A stretch of 49,636 nucleotides of DNA from Kiritimatiellia bacterium (GTDB lineage Bacteria > Verrucomicrobiota > Kiritimatiellia > UBA8416 > JADHWI01), in the NCBI GenBank assembly GCA_016783565.1, contig JADHWI010000015.1, positions 1 to 49,636 of the forward strand, read 5' to 3'. Every line of letters starts with the position of its first letter. The first letter of the stretch is position 1. This document shows, piece by piece, positions 43,117-49,636 of the stretch. The position numbers and the translations under genes were made by a program. The notes beneath the pieces were generated by a model. That model saw only the letters and a list, made by a program, of their open reading frames with translations. It was not told the DNA's origin and searched no databases.

Positions 43117-44133
43117 ATGGCACAGCTACAGAATATCTTGCTGGAAGTCTGGATGGTGACGGCCGAGATGTCACCATATCTTCTGTTTGGCTTTCTGATG
43201 GCAGGGGTTCTCTCGGTATTCATTTCTCCAGAGGTCGTGGAGCGGCATTTGGGTCGCAGCGGACTGCGCCAGGTGATCAAGGCTGCCGTCCTGGGTGTTC
43301 CGTTGCCACTGTGCTCTTGTAGTGTATTGCCGGTATCCGCCTCACTGCGAGCGCACGGTGCCGGCCGCGGGGCAACGCTATCCTTCCTCGCCTCCACGCC
43401 GCAGACCGGTGTGGACAGTATCATGGTGACCCATGCACTGCTTGGTCCTGTGGTCGTATTGTTTCGAGTTGTGACGGCGTTTGTTTCCGGCATAGTGGGT
43501 GGCATTATTTCCGAATGTGTCCACGATGGAGATGAGAGGTCTACCGAAGAACAGACTTGTGCGTGCTGTAGTCATGATACCGTGCATCTGCCACGCTGGC
43601 AGCGGGCATGGCGCTATGGTTTCCGTACGCTGCCGAAGGATATTGGTCGCGCCATGTTGCTGGGTATTCTGTTGTCAGGAGTGCTCTCGGCCTTGGTTCC
43701 AGACAACTACTTTGCTGATCGACTGGGGTCAGGTGTGGGTGCGATGTTTATCATGCTGCTGGCTGGAATCCCGCTCTATGTGTGTTCTTCGGGTTCGGTT
43801 CCCATAGCGCTGGCGCTCATACGCATGGGGATTAGTCCGGGCGCGGCGTTGGTCTTCCTCGTATCCGGTCCGGCCACCAATGCGGCGGCGATTACCACAA
43901 TCTGGAAAATGTTGGGTCGTCGTACTGTTTCCGTTTACTTGTGTACCATTGCAGTTTCGGCGCTCGCGGCTGGTTGGCTACTGGACCGCCTGGCTACAAC
44001 GCTTCCGCTTGGCGCGATTGCTGAAGCTTGCGAGCATCACCACTTCGCCTGGTGGGACCACGCCTTCGCCGTGCTGTTGCTGATCGTGTTGGCGCAAAGT
44101 ATCCGGCCCGCGAAGCACAAGCAACATTCGTAG
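43117..44133 (+). CDS. SO_0444/YraQ-type permease (DUF318)
   Basis: A 338-residue membrane protein with about eight helices arranged as two repeats. Each begins with a Cys/Gly-rich turn: PLCSCSVLPVSASLRAHGAG and YVCSSGSVPIALALIRMG, the family's signature. Related proteins are proposed Cu/Zn efflux or metal(loid) transporters. The loop between the halves carries CACCSHDTVHLP, a small Cys/His cluster that could bind metal, and the C-terminus has EHHHF. I chose ATG 43117 as the start of the first hydrophobic segment; the longer frame has no support. No metal-sensing regulator is next to it. The 265-bp gap after it holds nothing I recognise. Confidence 0.8.
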   Translation: MAQLQNILLEVWMVTAEMSPYLLFGFLMAGVLSVFISPEVVERHLGRSGLRQVIKAAVLGVPLPLCSCSVLPVSASLRAHGAGRGATLSFLASTPQTGVDSIMVTHALLGPVVVLFRVVTAFVSGIVGGIISECVHDGDERSTEEQTCACCSHDTVHLPRWQRAWRYGFRTLPKDIGRAMLLGILLSGVLSALVPDNYFADRLGSGVGAMFIMLLAGIPLYVCSSGSVPIALALIRMGISPGAALVFLVSGPATNAAAITTIWKMLGRRTVSVYLCTIAVSALAAGWLLDRLATTLPLGAIAEACEHHHFAWWDHAFAVLLLIVLAQSIRPAKHKQHS

Positions 44134-44398
44134 ATCTGTATTTCTTGAGATGAGATAAATGGATGAGTTGCAGAACGTTACCGATACAATTGTCGGGAAA
44201 TGTTCTGACTCGCAATGGTGAGTTGCGCTGATGGGTCACGACCAATCACGAATTCTGAATGAGGAAGCCTAACCACACCTTCGTCCAGGCTTGGTGGATA
44301 GATGCGCAGCAGATATGCATGGCCGGATTATTTCTGAGCGTTCGGCTGTTCAGCAAAGATGGTCTGCGTGAGATCAATATCCTCTTCATCCATGGATG

Positions 44399-46093
44399 TC
44401 ACCTTCGCTCATGGGGCGGGGGGAGCATGCGATCGTCTTCGTCCCGATGTAGTGGCTCATTTGGTCGCATAGGTCCACTTGCGGGACCTCGGTTTTGATG
44501 TTCTGGACGCCGACGGTGGGGAGGAATCCACTCGCCTTTCGATTCCGGGTCATCGGTTGACTCTCCGAGTTTTTCTTGCAGCTTAAGTGCTTCGGCATTG
44601 TCAGGGTCGACTTGAAGCCATCTTTCTATCACTTTTCGTGCAGGTGTCGTGTGTCCAATCTTCAGCAAATGATTGACCAGCATACGATTTACCTCTGCGT
44701 TTCCTTGATCTGCATCATGGGCTTTCCGCAGGTATTCTGTTCCCTGTGCGAACTGGCGGCGTTCAAACAGTGTTTTGCCCATGCCGAACAGTGCATCCAC
44801 ATGTGACGGGTTGCTTGACAGGATGGCCTGGTATTGTGCCTCCGCCGCTTCGTAATTCTTATTCGCCAGTAAATCGTTAGCTGTTGCGAGTTGTCTTGAT
44901 CCATCTTTTTCGTGTCGGGCAGGCCAGTGCTGCGTGGCATATATGCCGGCAAGACCCAGCACGATGATGACGGCCGCCCCAATCAAAATGCGAGACCATG
45001 CTTTATCAGGGGTTCTGGTAGTTGTGCCAGCCGTTTGCGGACCGTGCGGGCCTTGTGGCTCTTGACCCTTTTCGAGTCTCTTCAGGTCGTCCAGTACATC
45101 GCTCATACTGGCGTAGCGGTCGCGCAGCTCACGCGCCATGCAGGATTCTGCGATAGAGACAAGGTTGATTGACGCTTCGGGCTTTATCGTGCCAAGCGGT
45201 TCCGGTGGACCGGCAATGATGGCCTCCAGCACGGCGATCGGATCGCGTCCGCGGTATGGAGGCCGCCCGGCAATCATCTCATAGAGCAATGCCCCGAACG
45301 CATAAATATCTGCTCGGGTATCTTCCGCTTCACCTGCCGCGACGCGCGGCGACATGTAGGCGGGCGTGCCTTCGGGGCGCGTCTTGGTGACGTCCATCAT
45401 GGTGTCATTGAAGAAGGGGCGCACCAATCCGAAATCGGCGATCATGGCCCGGCCTTCGTCGTCCAGCAGCACATTGGCGGGTTTCAGATCGCGATGAAGC
45501 AACCCTTTGCTGTGAGCATAGGTAAGTCCCTCGGCCACTTGCGTACCGATGTCCAGAATGTCATCTTCCGGCATGCCATTGGGACCGATTTTCTGATCAA
45601 GGCTGTCGCCGCGGGCGAGGGGCATCACGAAGAACGCACCATCATCCGGGCCGGAAATTTCCAGCACTTTCAGAATGTTGGGATGCGAGAGTTCATACAT
45701 GTGGCGCGCTTCGGAAAGAAAGCGCTTCACGACGCGAGGATCTTGTGCAAGTTCTTCGCGCAATATCTTCAACGCAACGGAGGCGCCGGTGACTGGTTCC
45801 GTAGCCAGGTAGACGCGGGCCATGCCGCCTTGTCCGATCGCCTTCACAATTTCGAACTTGCCGATGCGGCCAAGAGATCCGAGTTGTGATGGAGGGCGTA
45901 CGCCCGGATGTTGTAGCAGTTCTGCATCTTCGGTTGCGATGACTGAGGCTGCGGGAGCGTGGCGGTCTGTGGCCGGACATATACCGGGCATGGTCTCCGC
46001 TGGTTGCAACGCAAGGGGCTGGTCGCAATGGGGGCAGTTCCCGTTGGCGTTGACTTCAACGTTGTTTTGGCACTTGGGGCAGACCATGGTCAT
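44399..46093 (-). CDS. Ser/Thr protein kinase with N-terminal zinc ribbon and C-terminal TPR domain
   Basis: A 564-residue membrane kinase. It starts with a zinc ribbon (CPKC and CPHC, residues 5-22). The kinase domain (about 75-335) has GQGGMARVY, the ATP Lys in ALKIL, HRDLKPANVLL near 198, and DFGLVRP. One membrane helix lies near 368-388 (LIGAAVIIVLGLAGIYA), and TPR repeats outside it (about 404-500) end in a charged Pro/Arg-rich tail. The ATG at 46093 overlaps the upstream stop by ATGA; the longer frame is inside that gene. It is the last gene of a three-gene unit with a sigma factor and an unknown protein, a combination seen in PVC bacteria. Confidence 0.9.
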   Translation of the reverse strand: MTMVCPKCQNNVEVNANGNCPHCDQPLALQPAETMPGICPATDRHAPAASVIATEDAELLQHPGVRPPSQLGSLGRIGKFEIVKAIGQGGMARVYLATEPVTGASVALKILREELAQDPRVVKRFLSEARHMYELSHPNILKVLEISGPDDGAFFVMPLARGDSLDQKIGPNGMPEDDILDIGTQVAEGLTYAHSKGLLHRDLKPANVLLDDEGRAMIADFGLVRPFFNDTMMDVTKTRPEGTPAYMSPRVAAGEAEDTRADIYAFGALLYEMIAGRPPYRGRDPIAVLEAIIAGPPEPLGTIKPEASINLVSIAESCMARELRDRYASMSDVLDDLKRLEKGQEPQGPHGPQTAGTTTRTPDKAWSRILIGAAVIIVLGLAGIYATQHWPARHEKDGSRQLATANDLLANKNYEAAEAQYQAILSSNPSHVDALFGMGKTLFERRQFAQGTEYLRKAHDADQGNAEVNRMLVNHLLKIGHTTPARKVIERWLQVDPDNAEALKLQEKLGESTDDPESKGEWIPPHRRRPEHQNRGPASGPMRPNEPLHRDEDDRMLPPPHERR

Positions 46094-46620
46094 GATGATC
46101 GTCTCCCTGCGAGTTTGAGGGTTTCCAGGCCCAGCGTAAGAACCGCTCGAGCTTCTGAGAGAAGCCAATCGCGAGACAACGCCCACCGAATGCCTTCGGC
46201 TATTTGATCGTCGCTAAGTGTTGTAATACGGCGATTGCATCGACTCAAGGCCGTGGCAATGCTGGCAAAATAAAGCATGCGTGCTACATCGTGAGGGAGA
46301 GTAGCATGGGGACTGGATAAACTGCGCTTGGCAAATTCTTTGGCTAACATCAGCAGTTCCAGAGGAGGGTGGGGATGTTCCAGCAGGTCTCCAAAGCTGC
46401 GCAGCAGCAGTCCTTTTGCTGCCGCCAATGTCTCGACACGTTCGGCATGCGTGTCTTCCAGGCCATTTAAATCAATGGCCAGAGGTGCATCCCACTGGTG
46501 GTTGCAGACATCCTGAAGATCTTCCGCCGACCATAGCTGATCTTCTGTGACTGCTTCGTTCAACAGTGTTTTCACGTTGGAAGCAGAACAGTTCAATATG
46601 CTGTGTTTAGGATCGGTCAT
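46090..46620 (-). CDS. Unknown protein between sigma factor and kinase
   Basis: Not recognised. The 176 residues look soluble and mainly helical (LAAAKGLLLRSFGDLLE, LLMLAKEFAKRSL, ALSRDWLLSEARAVLTLGLETLKLAG), with no signal peptide or membrane segment. It overlaps the kinase gene by 4 nt and follows the sigma-factor gene by 90 nt, so it may be a link between them, such as an anti-sigma or adaptor (inference). No strong Shine-Dalgarno is seen before the ATG. Confidence 0.75.
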   Translation of the reverse strand: MTDPKHSILNCSASNVKTLLNEAVTEDQLWSAEDLQDVCNHQWDAPLAIDLNGLEDTHAERVETLAAAKGLLLRSFGDLLEHPHPPLELLMLAKEFAKRSLSSPHATLPHDVARMLYFASIATALSRCNRRITTLSDDQIAEGIRWALSRDWLLSEARAVLTLGLETLKLAGRRSS

Positions 46621-46710
46621 TGTTGTTTACCGCTTGGCTACCTTACATTCATGCTCTTTCGATGTCCATGTTCAACAGGATCTACGCAGTCTCGAAAAAA
46701 ATCCTGCGCA

Positions 46711-47427
46711 TTAAAGGCATGTTTTTAATTCCTGCAGTTCCGCTTCAGCTTGTTCAGGGTCTTCGATCGTTTCTTGAACGGCTCTATGCAGATGTCGTGA
46801 AAACATGCGTTTGGCCGTGATGAGCAGGTTCGACGCCTGGCCGGGAGATTTTAGTTTCAGGCGTTGGACAAGCTCGCCATAGGATTCGGGTTTTGCTCCT
46901 GAGATCATGGGTTCCAGCATTCTACTTGAGAAGATTGACCACACATCGTTCCTGTTGTTTTCGGTACATTCTTTTTGCATGTCCGCGATGGCCAGTGCAA
47001 CCATCTGGCGAATCCATGCCTGGTGAAATTCGCGCTCCATATCGGTGTCGTCGCAGGTTACACCGTCGGCCTCTTTCAGGGGTAGTAACGGTCCGCCCTC
47101 CGGGGCACGTCGTGCCGCAGAGGCACGGCGAAGCTCGTCACGGACATAGTTCTGGAATGCGTTCAGCAGGAAATTGCGAAACCGTCCACGCCCTCGGTCC
47201 GCGCGCGTCAGGATGTTCTGTTTGATGACCTTGGAGGCCACGAACCCCTGAACAAGATCTTCTCGCTGGTGTGCATCGAGTCCGGGATGGCGTCGCAGGT
47301 ACCATTCCAGCACGGGGAGGTAGGTGCGAAGAAGAGTATCCAACGCTTCCAGTCGCGCCTCATCATCGTCATGGTGTAACCGCGCTACGATTGACCAGCG
47401 CGTGGCTTGAGGGGCTTCTTGATTCAT
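46711..47427 (-). CDS. RNA polymerase ECF-like sigma factor
   Basis: A 238-residue protein with sigma region 2 features (YLPVLEWYLRRHPGLDAHQREDLVQGFV, then RGRFRNFLLNAFQNYVRDELRR). The C-terminal region 4-like helix-turn-helix reads SYGELVQRLKLKSPGQASNLLITAKRMF. The spacer between them is longer than in simple ECF factors, as in the large sigma families of planctomycetes and relatives. I chose ATG 47427 (MNQEAPQ); the extension is unsupported. Its neighbour kinase suggests regulation by phosphorylation rather than by a classical anti-sigma factor (inference). Confidence 0.8.
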   Translation of the reverse strand: MNQEAPQATRWSIVARLHHDDDEARLEALDTLLRTYLPVLEWYLRRHPGLDAHQREDLVQGFVASKVIKQNILTRADRGRGRFRNFLLNAFQNYVRDELRRASAARRAPEGGPLLPLKEADGVTCDDTDMEREFHQAWIRQMVALAIADMQKECTENNRNDVWSIFSSRMLEPMISGAKPESYGELVQRLKLKSPGQASNLLITAKRMFSRHLHRAVQETIEDPEQAEAELQELKTCL

Positions 47428-47570
47428 GGTGGTGATTGTACGAGAACGGCACGGATATGCCACCCTGTATTGAAGCCTTTTTTGATTTCTCGGTAGAAGC
47501 CTGAGAAAGCGTGGGGTCAGCCATCAGCGTCGAATTAACTCACGGCAGGCCCGCTGATCTGGAGAGCCGG

Positions 47571-47963
47571 TCAGGCCCAGTTCAGAACTTTGAGACCGGG
47601 GATTTTTTTGTAGTGTTTCGTGTTGTTTGTGACGACCGCGTAGTTGAGTGTCAGAGCGGTACATCCGATCAGGAGGTCGAAGTCATCGACCGTAGTTCCG
47701 GCCATGGAGAGCTGCGCTTTGATCTCCCCGAAGCTATCCATCACGGCTCTGGTAACGTCGATGACAGGGTAGAGCTCTGCAAGGTGATAGACCTTAGCCA
47801 GGTTATCGGTAACGTGCTCCGATTTACGGCAGCTATAGACCAGTTCTCCATAGGTGATGACAGAGATGGCCTTCGGAATATCCATACATGCCTTGAAGTT
47901 CTCGACAACCGTTTCGTTTCCCTTGAGAAAGTAGATCAAGGTGTCCGTATCGAGAAGATACAT
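47571..47963 (-). CDS. vapC: PIN-domain toxin, VapC type (module 1)
   Basis: A 130-residue PIN nuclease, probably cutting RNA. The acids are Asp5 (YLLDTDTLIYFL), Glu in ITYGELVYS, and Asp in TTVDDFDLLIGCTAL, followed by VVTNNTKHY, where the fourth acid position is Asn. It overlaps the antitoxin gene by one base (TGATG). Confidence 0.9.
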   Translation of the reverse strand: MYLLDTDTLIYFLKGNETVVENFKACMDIPKAISVITYGELVYSCRKSEHVTDNLAKVYHLAELYPVIDVTRAVMDSFGEIKAQLSMAGTTVDDFDLLIGCTALTLNYAVVTNNTKHYKKIPGLKVLNWA

Positions 47964-48223
47964 CAGATTCCCTCCTGAAAGCGTCTGGTCGAGCGTTCCT
48001 TGCGGATCGTGGCGGCAATCTCCTCGGCGGGCTTGGAATCAGCCCAGGACCCCGCCATGCGCAGTGCTTCCACATCAGCGGAGGGAAGATTTTGCGGCGA
48101 GGCCAAGTATCTCTTGATGATCTCGATCACTTCCTGACTGATTGACCGGTTGTCCAGAGCGGCTCTTCTGCCAAGTGCTCCGTAAAGGTCGTCAGCCATG
48201 TTGCGAACTTGCAGTATAGCCAT
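47963..48223 (-). CDS. vapB: Ribbon-helix-helix antitoxin, FitA/VapB type (module 1)
   Basis: An 86-residue protein that starts with the RHH unit (AILQVRNMADDLYGALGRRAALDNRSISQEVIEIIKRYL) typical of FitA-like antitoxins. A flexible tail (about 45-86, WADSKPAEEIAATIRKER) is the part that would cover the toxin. GGAGG is 7 nt before the ATG. AT-rich upstream sequence (48246-48275) probably holds the promoter, but no clean hexamers were found. Confidence 0.85.
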   Translation of the reverse strand: MAILQVRNMADDLYGALGRRAALDNRSISQEVIEIIKRYLASPQNLPSADVEALRMAGSWADSKPAEEIAATIRKERSTRRFQEGI

Positions 48224-48468
48224 AATACACCTCCATTTCAGGTTGCATGAATAATGAATCGTATATCATGAAGACGCACAAGTGTTTTTCTGCCTATTCT
48301 GTTCTGAGTCACGCAGTGGGTTGGGGGCGAGTAAACGTCAGCGTAGCCCGGTCAGGATTGGAACAAAGCCGATGCAGATACTCTCTTAATTCTGCCAGTC
48401 GGTGGCCGAAGAAGGATGGGGGGAAGCGCAGGGAGCAGGCGGGCAGGAGCTTCGTTGACGGCATGGGC

Positions 48469-48858
48469 TTATAGTCGAGGTAGATTCTTAAGGTGTTTCA
48501 CGCCGGGAATATGTGTAAAATGTGGGTCTTCAGTTATTACCGTTGCCCCAATATGTTTGGCGCAGGCAGCGATCAGGAGATCCGTTACCGGCAGGATGCG
48601 TCCTTTTCGGTCCATTGCCCAAGCTGACTCCGTTGCATCTGCAATGATGGAGCGCTCCAGCGGCACTTCGGGAATCGTCTCGAATAGCTTCTCAATCTGT
48701 GTCTTGGCCTCGGGTTTGATCATGCCGCGGAGGACTTCGATTCGTACGATGCCGCATGACATGATGAGCCCGCCACGAAGTGGCAGTTCCAGCATCGTCA
48801 CCGGGTTCTGGCCAGTGCGCATCCAAGAGATGTATTTGGTAGAATCTACCAGAATCAT
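48469..48858 (-). CDS. vapC: PIN-domain toxin, VapC type (module 2)
   Basis: A 129-residue PIN nuclease with Asp5 (ILVDSTKYISWM), Glu in VRIEVLRG, Asp in LPVTDLLIAACA and Asp in VITEDPHF, so all four acids of the family are there. It overlaps its antitoxin gene by 4 nt (ATGA). It is not closely similar to module 1, so the two modules are not a recent duplication. The 245-bp gap between the modules has no supported gene. Confidence 0.9.
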   Translation of the reverse strand: MILVDSTKYISWMRTGQNPVTMLELPLRGGLIMSCGIVRIEVLRGMIKPEAKTQIEKLFETIPEVPLERSIIADATESAWAMDRKGRILPVTDLLIAACAKHIGATVITEDPHFTHIPGVKHLKNLPRL

Positions 48859-49085
48859 TGTTGCTTCTCCTGTTCCTTGTTGCGGATCGCCAAGACGTCG
48901 TACGTGTGATCCACCGCATCTGTGAATGCATCGCCCGGCAAGGCTTCTCGGACAAGTTGGTCAACACGAGCGGCTTTCTCTGCCTGGCATAACGCGTAGT
49001 CGATTGTGGCTTTTCGTGTCTTGAGTCCCGTCATCTTCATGACGCGCTTCATTTTATGATCATCAATATCAATCGTCGTCTTCAT
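48855..49085 (-). CDS. vapB: VapB-type antitoxin (module 2)
   Basis: A 76-residue protein beginning MKTTIDIDDHKMKRVMKMTGL, then KTRKATIDYALCQAEK, the common VapB (DUF2191-like) DNA-binding unit, with an acidic C-terminal tail. I chose the ATG at 49085, within the operator palindrome; the longer frame would start upstream of the promoter. Confidence 0.88.
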   Translation of the reverse strand: MKTTIDIDDHKMKRVMKMTGLKTRKATIDYALCQAEKAARVDQLVREALPGDAFTDAVDHTYDVLAIRNKEQEKQQ

Positions 49086-49121
49086 ATGGGAAATAGTACG
49101 GGAGAATAACCCATATAGCAA
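49084..49121 (-). promoter_or_regulatory. Promoter and operator of VapBC module 2
   Basis: On the minus strand TTGCTA (49121-49116) and TACTAT (49098-49093) are 17 nt apart. A perfect 7-bp inverted repeat ATATGGG/CCCATAT (49084-49090 and 49110-49116) encloses the -10 and reaches the start codon. This is well placed for autorepression by the VapB-VapC complex. Confidence 0.55.
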
Positions 49122-49364
49122 GCCGTATATCGTGAAGCGATATGTTGATGACGCGGTTCGGCTCGGTGGGAGCCTCGCGCTCCATGAGGTGAGTATTGGG
49201 TTAAGACCATGCCTTCAGTTTAACTGGTTGTAGAAAGGTACACCAGGAATTCACTCTTTCACGCAGGATTGTGGCGGTGGTTGCGTAGCACTTTTTAGAA
49301 CACAGGGGCGGGGCTTTCCCGCATGGAGGATATGGCTTATAGTGAATGCATGGGGAGTGGAATG

Positions 49365-49636
49365 ATGGCATACATAATGAGACGATGGCGCAATGATTTG
49401 CAGGTGGCGGTTGCGGCGGTTCTGCTTCTGTTCTCTCTGGGGTTGTCAGCATATGCCCAGCAGCAACCTCAAGTGCTTGCAGTGAGTCCCGGGTCTGCTC
49501 AACCCGGCGAAACAAATGTGACAGTGACATTTACGCTGCCGAACAGTACTCCTCCGACGCCCCCTTCGGGAGTTCTCCCGATCAGCGTGACTATCGGGGC
49601 GATCAGCGGAACATTGATTACCCATTCAACTCTCGA
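49365..49636 (+). CDS. Start of a secreted protein, 3' end outside window
   Basis: The reading frame runs off the right edge. It starts with a basic N-terminus (MRRWRND), a hydrophobic stretch (VAVAAVLLLFSLGLSAYA) and a likely signal peptidase site at AYAQQQ. A beta-rich part rich in Thr, Pro and Ser (PGSAQPGETNVTVTFTLP) follows, of the kind found in large cell-surface proteins. GGGGAG at 49352-49357 fits ATG 49365; ATG 49362 is also possible. The function is not known. Confidence 0.7.
   Translation, partial: MAYIMRRWRNDLQVAVAAVLLLFSLGLSAYAQQQPQVLAVSPGSAQPGETNVTVTFTLPNSTPPTPPSGVLPISVTIGAISGTLITHSTL

Noticed and set aside
48247-48474. Plus-strand 75-codon open frame between the two VapBC modules
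   Set aside because: Composition and sequence show no domain, and no ribosome binding site is present.
49201-49530. Minus-strand 109-codon open frame at the right end
   Set aside because: It overlaps the start of the secreted protein gene, which has a good ribosome binding site and signal peptide; the reverse frame has neither.

Overview
The window looks like a chromosomal segment of a Gram-negative bacterium of the PVC superphylum, closest in style to Kiritimatiellota, Lentisphaerota or Verrucomicrobiota. This is an inference from gene content. The clues are an aerotolerance (Bat) operon with fused modules, a eukaryote-type UDP-sugar pyrophosphorylase, an ECF-like sigma factor beside a zinc-ribbon Ser/Thr kinase, a MurA with Asp in place of the catalytic Cys, an outer-membrane beta-barrel protein, and an NrfHA nitrite reductase. 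Almost all of the sequence is coding. No rRNA, tRNA, CRISPR array or complete insertion sequence was recognised.

Layout. (1) 3-8434 (+): Bat operon, with an a-helical membrane protein, a VWA protein, a VWA-TPR fusion, a BatD-TPR fusion and a BatD-like protein with a C-terminal SH3 domain. (2) 8682-10614 (+): nrfH-nrfA, ammonifying nitrite reductase. (3) 10660-12063 (-): UDP-sugar pyrophosphorylase. (4) 12178-12901: a REP-associated transposase (RAYT) between two copies of a repeat that recurs at 15473-15622. (5) 12956-15421 (+): prenyl synthase, plsY, gpsA (isoprenoid and phospholipid precursors). (6) 15630-18224 (-): rpmH-rnpA-yidD-yidC, then an ABC-F ATPase and RNase HI. (7) 21046-25788: mixed single genes (DUF2141-MipA outer-membrane protein, glutathione peroxidase, desaturase, AbrB-Doc toxin module, SGNH hydrolase). 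(8) 25976-35465 (-): two small genes with matching operator-promoter architecture, followed upstream by a long apparent operon: pilB, pilC, four prepilin-like genes, PilZ, hybrid histidine kinase, single-domain receiver. (9) 35800-42986: gmd; rpmE-prfA-prmC; transketolase; murA. (10) 43117-47427: SO_0444-type permease, then a sigma factor, unknown protein and Ser/Thr kinase operon. (11) 47571-49085: two VapBC modules. (12) 49365-end: start of a secreted protein.

Most interesting points. The pilus operon is preceded by a leader of about 135 nt with mutually exclusive helices and an intrinsic terminator before pilB. It matches no riboswitch class I can recall, and the operon encodes a PilZ (c-di-GMP-binding type) protein. 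The hybrid kinase of that operon has Asn where its receiver should carry the phosphoacceptor Asp, and an intact receiver is encoded next door. Two small genes just downstream share a G/C-block operator placed exactly 9 nt before the -35 hexamer, each with a 17-nt spacer. RNase HI ends in a QLSLF clamp-binding-type motif. The prenyl synthase lacks the Lys-rich segment after its second Asp motif. Several palindromic repeat families sit at gene ends, and two of them supply the stop codon of the adjacent gene (doc, prmC).
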